Shown here piece after piece: positions 1-9,928 of a stretch of 17,973 bases of DNA. Under the pieces are notes generated by a model. It was not told the DNA's origin. It saw only the letters and a program-made list of their open reading frames with translations, and made no database searches. The translations under genes and the position numbers were made by a program. This DNA is from an uncultured Oscillibacter sp. GTDB lineage: Bacteria; Bacillota; Clostridia; Oscillospirales; Oscillospiraceae. Position 1 is the first letter of the stretch, and every line of letters begins with the position of its first letter. The DNA lies in NCBI RefSeq assembly GCF_900544955.1, contig NZ_UQXD01000046.1, forward strand, positions 1 to 17,973, given 5' to 3'.

Positions 1-856
<856 letters not shown>

Positions 857-882
857 GATGTTGTCTCCTTTTATCTTTTTTT

Positions 883-901
883 CCCGCCGCGCTCCGGCGG
901 G
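883..901 (-). other. GC-rich stem-loop just upstream of the acyl-CoA dehydrogenase RBS
   Basis: CCCGCCG at 883-889 pairs perfectly with CGGCGGG at 895-901 around a 5-nt loop. In the minus-strand transcript it is followed by an A-rich tract and the AAGGAGA ribosome binding site, not by a U-run, so it is not a normal intrinsic terminator. It could stabilise the processed downstream message or tune expression between abfD and the dehydrogenase gene. Confidence 0.45.
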
Positions 902-963
902 GGTCCCACTGGAATTAAAACAGGGTCTTCCGTATCGCGGAATGGTTTTTCAGTCCGCGGCTG

Positions 964-1002
964 AGCCCGGGCGCGGGGGACCTCCGCCCCCCGCTCCGGG
1001 TC
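964..1002 (-). other. Imperfect GC-rich stem-loop after abfD
   Basis: Just downstream of the abfD stop, bases 964-979 and 987-1002 can form a long GC-rich stem with a few bulges and a 7-nt loop. There is no U-tract after it on the minus strand. It may be a weak or processed terminator that lets some transcription through to the acyl-CoA dehydrogenase gene. Together with the stem-loop at 883-901 it accounts for most of the 153-bp gap between the two genes, where I see no promoter or small gene. Confidence 0.35.
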
Positions 1003-1009
1003 TGCTTCC

Positions 1010-2479
1010 TCACCGGATGCCCGCGATCTCCTTGGCAAGCTGCTTCTTGCCCTGGATGTTCCCCTGACGGGCGATCATGATCCGCTGGGCCTGGGGGGAT
1101 CCGGCGCCGTGCATGGACTCCGTCCGGTAGCCCACCGCCGCTGCGCCCAGGCACATGTTCTCCAGGAACCGCATAATCCGCTGCCGGTCCTCCGTGCTGA
1201 CGCCCTCCCGGCCCACGAAGAACTTGTTGCAGATCTCCCCGATGGTCTCCCCGTTCCGGCCCACCACCGTCTCCGAGTGGAAGTCCTTCTGGGAGGGCAT
1301 CGTCACCATCAGCCCGCCGGCCACATCCTCCGCCAGGCGCACGATCTCATACGGGAACCGCGTCACGTTCTGCTTGCACACGTTGGCCAGCAGCAGGTCG
1401 ATCTGGTAGTTCCCCGCCTTCGTCCGGAAGCCCTGGCTGGAGCACGCGATCCCGCAGCAGTACAGCGTCTCGTTCAGGTGCGTCATCTCGATCAGCTTAT
1501 CCTTCACCGCGCTGGCCTTCTCCACGCCGTTGTACTCCGCCGCCAGCGCCGTCGCGCCGATCACCACGTCGCCTACGCCCACCTTGCAGCCGCCGTAGCT
1601 CTGCCGGTGGTACCCTGCGAACCGCTCCACCATCATCCCCGCGAACTCATACTCCCCGTTCAGGAAGATGTACTCGTTGGGGATGAACACGTGGTCCAGC
1701 ACCACCAGGGCCTCCTGGCCGCCGAACTTCGCGTTGCCCACGTCGATGGACGCGTCCTCCTCCATCTTCCGCGTGTCGCAGGACTGACGGCCGTAGATCA
1801 TGTACATGCCCTCGGCGTCCGTGGGGCAGGCGAAGCTCACCGCCCAGTCCTTGTCCGCCTCCCCCATGGAGATGGTGGGCATGAAGATGTGCCAGTGGCT
1901 GTTCACGGACCCCGTCTGGTGGCACTTGGCCCCGCACACCACGATGCCGTCTGCGCGCCGCTCCACCACATGCACGAACATGTCCGGGTCCGCCTGCTCG
2001 TGGGGCGCCTTGGAGCGGTCCCCCTTCGGGTCCGTCATCGCCCCGTCCACCACCAGGTCCTCGTCCTGCACCATCGTCAGGAACTTCCGGAAGTTCTCGT
2101 GGTAGTGGGTCCCGTACTTCTCGTCCACCTCAAACGTGGTGGAGAACACCGCGTTGAAGCTGTCCATCCCCACGCAACGCTGGAAGCAGCTCGCCGTCTT
2201 CTGTCCCAGCAGCCGCTGCATCTTCACCTTGTTGATCAGGTCCTCCGTGGACTGGTGCAGGTGCGTGAACCGGTTGATCTTGTGCCCCGTCAGGCTGGAC
2301 GTCACCGTCATCAGCTCCGCGTACTGCGGGTCCTCCGCCACTGCGTACGTCATCGCCACGCAGTTGATCGACGGGCGGATCATCGGGTGGTCCACCCAAT
2401 TCTCCAGCTGCTCCCCGAACATGTACACCCGCGTCTTCAGCGCCCGCAGGCTCTCAATATACTCTTGTGCCGTTTTCAT
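1010..2479 (-). CDS. abfD: 4-hydroxybutyryl-CoA dehydratase / vinylacetyl-CoA delta-isomerase
   Basis: This FAD- and [4Fe-4S]-containing enzyme converts 4-hydroxybutyryl-CoA to crotonyl-CoA by a radical mechanism and also isomerises vinylacetyl-CoA. It is the key step of GABA and succinate fermentation to butyrate. The protein has 489 residues, close to the usual length of about 490. The four cluster ligands known from Clostridium aminobutyricum AbfD (C99, C103, H292, C299) appear here as C98 and C102 in TASCFQRCVG and H291 and C298 in YHRQSYGGCKVG, an offset of one residue throughout. The ATG at 2479 follows GAGGAGCAAACG, a good ribosome binding site, and lies 30 bp after the crotonase stop, so the two genes are co-transcribed. 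Codon use (ACG, GCG and CCG for Thr, Ala and Pro) differs from crotonase and the pyruvate oxidoreductase upstream. The family assignment is firm. The upstream source of 4-hydroxybutyryl-CoA (CoA transferase, 4-hydroxybutyrate dehydrogenase) is not in the window. Confidence 0.97.
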   Translation of the reverse strand: MKTAQEYIESLRALKTRVYMFGEQLENWVDHPMIRPSINCVAMTYAVAEDPQYAELMTVTSSLTGHKINRFTHLHQSTEDLINKVKMQRLLGQKTASCFQRCVGMDSFNAVFSTTFEVDEKYGTHYHENFRKFLTMVQDEDLVVDGAMTDPKGDRSKAPHEQADPDMFVHVVERRADGIVVCGAKCHQTGSVNSHWHIFMPTISMGEADKDWAVSFACPTDAEGMYMIYGRQSCDTRKMEEDASIDVGNAKFGGQEALVVLDHVFIPNEYIFLNGEYEFAGMMVERFAGYHRQSYGGCKVGVGDVVIGATALAAEYNGVEKASAVKDKLIEMTHLNETLYCCGIACSSQGFRTKAGNYQIDLLLANVCKQNVTRFPYEIVRLAEDVAGGLMVTMPSQKDFHSETVVGRNGETIGEICNKFFVGREGVSTEDRQRIMRFLENMCLGAAAVGYRTESMHGAGSPQAQRIMIARQGNIQGKKQLAKEIAGIR

Positions 2480-2509
2480 CGTTTGCTCCTCACTTACTCT
2501 CGGCTTGTT

Positions 2510-3286
2510 TTACTTGTTGTGGAAGGTGGCGGACCGCTTCTCCAGGAAGGCGGTCATGCCCTCCTTCTGGTCCTCGGTGGCATAGCACATGCCGAACATC
2601 TCGTTCTCCAGGGCGATGCCGTCGTCAATATCCATCTGCATGCCCCGGTCGATGCAGGCCTTGGAGTACTTCACGGCGATGGGGGCGTTCTTGGCAAAGG
2701 ACCGGGCCATCTCCAGCGCGCCGTTCATCAGCTCCTCGGGAGCGAAGACGGCGTTGACCAGGCCCATGTCCTTGGCCTCCTCGGCCTTGATGACCTTGCC
2801 GGAGAAAATCAGCTCCTTGGCCTTGGCCACGCCGATGCGGCGGGGCAGGCGCTGGGTGCCGGAGAAGCCGGGGGGGATGCCCAGCGTGACCTCGGGCTGG
2901 CCGAACTTGGCCTTTTCCGACGCCAGAATGATGTCGCAGGCCATGGCCAGCTCGCAGCCGCCGCCCAGGGCGAAGCCGTTCACCGCGGCGATGGTGGGGA
3001 TTTCCAGCTTTTCGATCCGGCGCATCAGGGCGCTGCCCCGGCGGCCCCAGTTGCGGCCAGCGGTCAGATCAAAGGGCTGCTGCACGCCGATGTCGGCGCC
3101 GGCCACAAAGGACCGGCCCGCGCCGGTGACAATGAGGCAGCCCAGCTCGCCGTCCTGCTCCACCTCGGCAATGGCCTTCTCCAGATCCTCGATCACGGCG
3201 CCGTTGATGGCGTTCAGCGCCTCAGGCCGGTCGATGGTGATGATCCCGATGTTCTCCTGCTTCTCGTAGTGAATCGTCTGATACAT
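2510..3286 (-). CDS. crt: Crotonase-family enoyl-CoA hydratase (3-hydroxybutyryl-CoA dehydratase)
   Basis: Reversibly hydrates crotonyl-CoA to 3-hydroxybutyryl-CoA in the cytoplasm. The protein has 258 residues, normal for the family. The oxyanion-hole segments are GAGRSFVAGADI (about 55-66) and NGFALGGGCEL (103-113). The two catalytic glutamates fall at E112 and E132, the same 20-residue spacing as the classical pair in rat hydratase (Glu144/Glu164). I start at ATG 3286-3284, because GGAGGAACCGT lies directly before it. A TTG 15 bp further upstream is in frame but overlaps that ribosome binding site. It lies between the pyruvate:ferredoxin oxidoreductase (128 bp upstream) and abfD (30 bp downstream). 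In a GABA/4-hydroxybutyrate fermenter this enzyme would feed the oxidative branch (crotonyl-CoA to acetoacetyl-CoA to acetyl-CoA) while acyl-CoA dehydrogenase serves the reductive branch. The exact chain-length preference cannot be read from sequence. Confidence 0.93.
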   Translation of the reverse strand: MYQTIHYEKQENIGIITIDRPEALNAINGAVIEDLEKAIAEVEQDGELGCLIVTGAGRSFVAGADIGVQQPFDLTAGRNWGRRGSALMRRIEKLEIPTIAAVNGFALGGGCELAMACDIILASEKAKFGQPEVTLGIPPGFSGTQRLPRRIGVAKAKELIFSGKVIKAEEAKDMGLVNAVFAPEELMNGALEMARSFAKNAPIAVKYSKACIDRGMQMDIDDGIALENEMFGMCYATEDQKEGMTAFLEKRSATFHNK

Positions 3287-3306
3287 ACGGTTCCTCCTCA
3301 ATTCGC

Positions 3307-3336
3307 GGGGTGCCGCCTGGTTTCAGGCGGCACCCC
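3307..3336 (-). terminator. 13-bp perfect stem-loop between PFOR and crt
   Basis: GGGGTGCCGCCTG at 3307-3319 pairs with 3324-3336 around a 4-nt loop. On the minus strand it sits after the PFOR stop and 20 bp before the crotonase start. No U-run follows, so read-through is likely. It may act as a partial terminator or an intercistronic RNA stabiliser that lets PFOR be expressed at a different level from the downstream genes. The rest of the gap (3337-3414) is GC-rich and shows nothing else I can support. Confidence 0.45.
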
Positions 3337-3414
3337 ATTGGTTTTCCCGCGGACCGCTGCGGCTGCGCCCGGTCCCCTCAGGGAGGCCCCGGCGCGCCGG
3401 ATGGGCGGGTGCCG

Positions 3415-6945
<3,531 letters not shown>

Positions 6946-7076
6946 AATGATCCTCCTGGTGTTACAAAGTAGGGTTTTGAAGGCCCTGCGTAAGGGTCTC
7001 GCGCACGGCTGGGTGCTTGCATGGATTCATTCCTCTGGTCTCTTTGGAATCCTGAACTTCTCCCTTTTCACCTCTC

Positions 7077-7104
7077 TTTATATTTATAGAAGACCGGATG
7101 TCAC
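7077..7104 (-). promoter_or_regulatory. Proximal sigma-70-type promoter for PFOR
   Basis: On the minus strand, -35 GTGACA (7104-7099), a 16-bp spacer and -10 TATAAA (7082-7077). Each hexamer matches consensus at five of six positions. Transcription would start near 7070, giving a leader of about 125 nt before the PFOR ATG at 6945. The -10 is preceded by a second copy of TATAAA. Confidence 0.6.
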
Positions 7105-7242
7105 GCATGTTGGAGCTGCGGAAAGCAATGGTGCTGCGCAAGAGACGGCCCTCGCCCCCGCACCGCTTTTCGCCATGCCTGCGGCGTTTTTCGGAAGCGC
7201 GGAGCAGCCGCCCGTTCTGTTTTCGCCCATGTGTGACCGCCT

Positions 7243-7270
7243 GGGACATCCCCCCGGGAAACGCTATACT
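7243..7270 (+). promoter_or_regulatory. Possible plus-strand promoter
   Basis: GGGACA (7243-7248), a 16-bp spacer and TATACT (7265-7270). The -35 matches at four and the -10 at five of six positions. A start near 7277 would produce RNA that meets the terminator-like hairpin at 7384-7407, or, if that is read through, the response regulator gene. It overlaps the distal minus-strand promoter, so the two would compete for polymerase. Confidence 0.35.
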
Positions 7271-7273
7271 CTT

Positions 7274-7302
7274 ACTATACTATCGGTGTTTTTATTTTAC
7301 AA
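7274..7302 (-). promoter_or_regulatory. Distal promoter for PFOR
   Basis: On the minus strand, -35 TTGTAA (7302-7297), a 17-bp spacer and -10 TATAGT (7279-7274). A start near 7267 gives a leader of about 320 nt to the PFOR ATG. Optimal spacing and an AT-rich spacer in a GC-rich genome support it. A second promoter lies downstream at 7077-7104. Confidence 0.5.
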
Positions 7303-7383
7303 TAGCTTTGTCCCGGATGCAAGCCGAACGGCGGCATATTTGCCATGATTTTTTATGATAATTAGGGGAATTCTGGACGGTCT

Positions 7384-7407
7384 CAGCCGCGGACGGCTGG
7401 ATTTTTT
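7384..7407 (+). terminator. Terminator-like hairpin with T6 tract, upstream of the response regulator
   Basis: CAGCCG (7384-7389), a 4-nt loop, CGGCTG (7394-7399), then GA and six T (7402-7407). The geometry is that of an intrinsic terminator on the plus strand. No plus-strand gene precedes it, since PFOR points the other way. It would end a short RNA of about 130 nt starting near 7277, or act as an attenuator in the leader of the response regulator operon. GTCTCAG at 7380-7386 overlaps its left arm and could pair with CTGAGAC at 7443-7449 as an alternative structure. Confidence 0.5.
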
Positions 7408-7507
7408 CCAATTTCGCCCCATTCTCCGAACATTTGGGCCGTCTGAGACGAAATTTTGTAGAGCGCAATCTTTTTCCGTCTGTCGGAAGAGGAGCGCAGG
7501 TTTCCTC

Positions 7508-7536
7508 TTCCGCTTTGCCCCCGGACGTGCTATACT
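7508..7536 (+). promoter_or_regulatory. Possible proximal promoter of the two-component operon
   Basis: A good -10, TATACT at 7531-7536, lies 23 bp before the GTG start at 7560. The -35 at 17-bp spacing is poor (TTCCGC, 7508-7513), as often seen in promoters that need an activator. Transcription would start near 7543 and leave only a very short leader containing AAAGGAGGG. Confidence 0.35.
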
Positions 7537-7559
7537 GGGGGCGGAAAGGAGGGGTGGCT

Positions 7560-8237
7560 GTGCGAAAGCTGCTGCTTTTGGAGGACGACGCGGCCCTGGG
7601 CCGGGGCATCTGCCTGGCTCTGGGGGACGGCGAGACGGAGATCACCCTGTGTCATGCCCTGGTCGAGGCCCGGCGGGCCCTGGCGGAGGAGGCGTTTGAG
7701 CTGCTGATTCTGGACGTGAACCTGCCTGACGGCAGCGGGCTGGACTTGCTGCGGGAGGTCCGGGCCGCCGGCGCCGTCCCCGTGATCCTGCTGACCGCCA
7801 ACGATTTGGAAACCGACATCGTCACCGGACTGGAGTCCGGCGCCGACGACTATATCACCAAGCCCTTCTCCCTGGCGGTGCTGCGGGCCCGGGTCAACGC
7901 CCAGCTCCGCCGGGCCGGGGGCGGGGAGGAGGGCCCGGTGGAGCTGGAGGGCTTCTCCTTCGACTTTCAGCGGATGGAGTTCCGCCGGGAGGGGCGGGCG
8001 GTGGAGCTGAGCAAAACGGAGCAGAAGCTCCTGCGCCTCCTGGTCTCCAACCGGGGCACCACCCTCAGCCGGGGGGAGCTGGTGGACCGGATCTGGACGG
8101 ACGGGGCGGAATACGTGGACGAAAACGCCCTGTCCGTCACCATCAAGCGCCTGCGGGACAAGCTGGAGGAGACCCCCTCCCGGCCCAGGTACCTGAAGAC
8201 GGTGTACGGCATCGGCTATACCTGGGCGGTGCGCTGA
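7560..8237 (+). CDS. OmpR/PhoB-family response regulator
   Basis: Cytoplasmic DNA-binding regulator of a two-component system. With the GTG start at 7560, placed 7 bp after AAAGGAGGG, it has 225 residues, normal for the family. The receiver domain (about 2-117) shows the acidic pair D9/D10, phospho-acceptor D52 in LILDVNLPDGSG, T79 in LLTAND, and K101 in YITKPF. The winged-helix output domain (about 127-225) shows LSKTEQKLLRLLVSNRG, SRGELVDRIW and YVDENALSVTIKRLRDKLE, ending in TVYGIGYTW. An in-frame ATG further upstream (7434) lacks a ribosome binding site and would add 42 residues that are not part of the fold. The stop at 8235-8237 precedes the histidine kinase ATG by one base, so the two are co-translated. 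By context it most likely controls the ABC transporter downstream and possibly its own operon. Confidence 0.95.
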   Translation: MRKLLLLEDDAALGRGICLALGDGETEITLCHALVEARRALAEEAFELLILDVNLPDGSGLDLLREVRAAGAVPVILLTANDLETDIVTGLESGADDYITKPFSLAVLRARVNAQLRRAGGGEEGPVELEGFSFDFQRMEFRREGRAVELSKTEQKLLRLLVSNRGTTLSRGELVDRIWTDGAEYVDENALSVTIKRLRDKLEETPSRPRYLKTVYGIGYTWAVR

Positions 8238-8238
8238 G

Positions 8239-9144
8239 ATGACCGCCACCGGACTGTGCGTCACCGCCGCCGCAGTGCTGGCCGCGCTGGCGGTGATCCT
8301 CTGGGACCGCCGGCGGACGCGGCGCACCCTTCAAAGCCTGGAGAATATGCTGGAAAAGGCCCTGGCGGGCGGCGACGTGGAGCGGGACTTTGACGAGAGC
8401 CTCCGCTCCGCCGTGGAGACCCGGCTGGCCCACTACCTCGCCGCCTCCGCGGTCTCCGTGCGGAATTTACAGGAGGAGCGGGACAAGATCAGCACCCTCA
8501 TCGCCGACATCTCCCACCAGACCCGCACCCCCATCGCAAACCTCCTGCTCTACGCCCAGCTGCTGGAGGAGCAGGACCTGCCCCCGGAGAGCCGGGTGTG
8601 CGCCGAGGCCCTGGCGGATCAGGCGGACAAGCTCCGCTCCCTCATCGAGTCCCTGGTGAAGACCTCCCGGCTGGAGGCCGGCGTTCTGGCGCTGCACCCC
8701 CGCCCCGGGCCGCTGCAGCCCATGCTGGAATCCGCCGCGGCCCAGGCCGCCCCCAAGGCGGCGGAGAAGGGTCTGTGCCTAACCCTGGTGCCCACGGAGA
8801 CCAGGGCCCTCTTTGACCCCAAGTGGACGGAGGAGGCGGTCTACAACCTGCTGGACAATGCGGTGAAGTACACCCCTCCCGGCGGGCGGGTCACCGTGGA
8901 GGCGGTGGCCTACGAGCTCTTCTGCCGCATCAACGTGACAGACACTGGCCCCGGCATCCCCGAGGCGGAGCAGCCCAGGGTCTTTCAGCGGTTTTACCGC
9001 TCCCCCGGCGTCCGGGAGGCGGAGGGCGTGGGCATCGGGCTGTACCTGGCCCGGCAGATCGCGGAGTGCCAGGGCGGCTATCTCAAGGTCTTCTCCCGGC
9101 CGGGGCAGGGGGCCAAATTCTCCCTGTACCTACCCCGGGGCTGA
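8239..9144 (+). CDS. Sensor histidine kinase with a single N-terminal membrane segment
   Basis: Partner kinase of the preceding response regulator, 301 residues. A single hydrophobic helix at about 4-21 is followed by an Arg-rich stop (DRRRTRR), then a linker and a HisKA domain with H93 in ADISHQTRTPIANL. The HATPase domain shows the N box NLLDNAVKYT (N207), the G1 box DTGPGIP (235-241), the F box QRFYR (about 250-254) and the G2 box GVGIGLYLA (263-271). There is no second membrane segment and no extracytoplasmic sensor domain, unlike BceS-type kinases, which have two helices. The signal must therefore come through the membrane helix or a partner protein, with the ABC permease two genes down an obvious candidate. 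The ATG at 8239 begins two bases after the response regulator stop codon TGA (8235-8237). It is followed by a 108-bp structured gap before the ABC genes. Confidence 0.94.
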   Translation: MTATGLCVTAAAVLAALAVILWDRRRTRRTLQSLENMLEKALAGGDVERDFDESLRSAVETRLAHYLAASAVSVRNLQEERDKISTLIADISHQTRTPIANLLLYAQLLEEQDLPPESRVCAEALADQADKLRSLIESLVKTSRLEAGVLALHPRPGPLQPMLESAAAQAAPKAAEKGLCLTLVPTETRALFDPKWTEEAVYNLLDNAVKYTPPGGRVTVEAVAYELFCRINVTDTGPGIPEAEQPRVFQRFYRSPGVREAEGVGIGLYLARQIAECQGGYLKVFSRPGQGAKFSLYLPRG

Positions 9145-9188
9145 AATCTTTCCATTCTGTTAGATTTCGGAAAGAACGTGGAAAGATT
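9145..9188 (+). repeat. 10-bp perfect inverted repeat immediately after the kinase stop
   Basis: AATCTTTCCA at 9145-9154 is exactly complementary to TGGAAAGATT at 9179-9188, with a 24-bp spacer. The left arm begins on the base after the kinase stop codon. This stretch is far more AT-rich than the genes on either side. It could be an operator for the response regulator or an RNA hairpin separating the sensor pair from the transporter genes. Confidence 0.55.
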
Positions 9189-9198
9189 CTCATGGTAG

Positions 9199-9229
9199 AG
9201 TCTGTATTGTCGAAAGGCAATACAGATTT
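9199..9229 (+). other. GAAA-tetraloop hairpin in the kinase-ABC gap
   Basis: TCTGTATTG (9201-9209) pairs with CAATACAGA (9218-9226). The stem continues inward through a T-G and a C-G pair to a GAAA loop (9212-9215) and outward through A-T and G-T pairs. In RNA this is an 11-bp or longer stem capped by a GNRA tetraloop, ending about 24 nt before the ATPase start codon. It may be an attenuator, a processing or stability element, or a DNA-level operator. No clear -35/-10 pair was found around it. Confidence 0.55.
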
Positions 9230-9252
9230 CTGCTTTCATGGAGGAACGAAAG

Positions 9253-9924
9253 ATGACGATTTTGGAGACCAAGGACCTGCGGAAAGTCTACGGCGCCGGG
9301 GACACGGAAGTCCGCGCCCTGGACGGGGTGAACCTGGCGGTGGAGAAGGGGGAGTTTGTGGCCGTGGTGGGCACCTCCGGCTCCGGCAAGTCCACCCTGC
9401 TGCACATGCTGGGCGGCCTGGACCGCCCCACCTCCGGCACCGTCACCGTGGACGGCCGGGAGCTCTCCGCCCTGAAGGACGAGGCGCTGACCATCTTCCG
9501 CCGCCGGAAGATCGGCTTTGTGTTCCAGAACTACAACCTAGTGCCGGTTCTGAACGTGTATGAGAACATCGTCCTCCCCATCCAACTGGACGGGCGGCAG
9601 CCGGACCAGGCCGGCGTGGAGCGGATCATCGAGACCCTGGGCCTGGGGAGCAAGCTGCAAAACCTCCCGGCCAACCTCTCCGGCGGCCAGCAGCAGCGGG
9701 TGGCCATCGCCCGGGCCATGGCGGCCGATCCGGCCATCATCCTGGCCGACGAGCCCACCGGCAACCTGGACAGCCGGACCAGCCAGGACGTCATGGGCCT
9801 TTTGAAGGTCACCAGCCGCCAGTTCGGCCAAACCATCGTCATGATCACCCACAACGAGGAGATCGCCCAGATGGCGGACCGGATTATCCGCATCGAAGAC
9901 GGCCGCATCGCGGCGCGGAGGTGA
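9253..9924 (+). CDS. ABC transporter ATP-binding protein (MacB/LolD/BceA type)
   Basis: Nucleotide-binding subunit that powers the FtsX-type permease encoded next. With the ATG at 9253 it has 223 residues. An in-frame ATG at 9238 lies before the ribosome binding site GGAGGAACGAAAG, so the internal start is preferred. Walker A is GTSGSGKST (40-48), the Q-loop is FQNYNLVP (Q92), the signature is LSGGQQQRVAIARA (142-155), Walker B is IILADEPTGNLD (162-173), and the switch histidine is H200 in MITHNEE. The segment VRALDGVNLAVEKGEFVAVVG and the ADEPTGNLDS ending are typical of the MacB/LolD/BceA subgroup, which works with mechanotransmitting permeases. Its stop (TGA 9922-9924) lies four bases before the permease ATG, and GGAGGTGA overlaps it as the permease ribosome binding site. 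Confidence 0.95.
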   Translation: MTILETKDLRKVYGAGDTEVRALDGVNLAVEKGEFVAVVGTSGSGKSTLLHMLGGLDRPTSGTVTVDGRELSALKDEALTIFRRRKIGFVFQNYNLVPVLNVYENIVLPIQLDGRQPDQAGVERIIETLGLGSKLQNLPANLSGGQQQRVAIARAMAADPAIILADEPTGNLDSRTSQDVMGLLKVTSRQFGQTIVMITHNEEIAQMADRIIRIEDGRIAARR

Positions 9925-9928
9925 CGGC

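Larger units (their letters stand above)
6946..7559. other. 614-bp divergent intergenic region between PFOR and the two-component system
   Basis: No convincing protein-coding gene is present. The open frames here are short, have no ribosome binding site, and cross the promoter elements. The region contains two minus-strand promoters for the oxidoreductase (7077-7104 and 7274-7302), a possible overlapping plus-strand promoter (7243-7270), a plus-strand hairpin plus T-run (7384-7407) and a possible promoter next to the response regulator (7508-7536). The palindrome CGTCTGAGACG at 7440-7450 and an inverted pair GTCTCAG (7380-7386) / CTGAGAC (7443-7449) may be regulator sites. I did not recognise a known riboswitch in the PFOR leader. 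Confidence 0.6.

Noticed and set aside
883..901. Stem-loop as an intrinsic terminator using the adjacent T-run
   Set aside because: The T-run is on the 5' side on the plus strand, and on the minus (coding) strand an A-run follows, so the orientation is wrong for termination of either strand's transcript.
7274..7302. Possible Rex (NADH/NAD-responsive) operator at the distal PFOR promoter, from TTGTAAAATAAAAACA
   Set aside because: Only the left half resembles the Rex consensus half-site. The right half lacks the TTAACAA-like arm, so it is not supported.
6962..7358. Short open frames on both strands in the divergent region (minus 95 codons, plus 86 codons)
   Set aside because: No ribosome binding site, no recognisable protein features, Arg/Ser-rich composition, and overlap with promoter elements.
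9238..9252. Upstream ATG for the ABC ATPase
   Set aside because: It lies before the GGAGG ribosome binding site that serves the ATG at 9253, and the extra five residues are not part of the fold.
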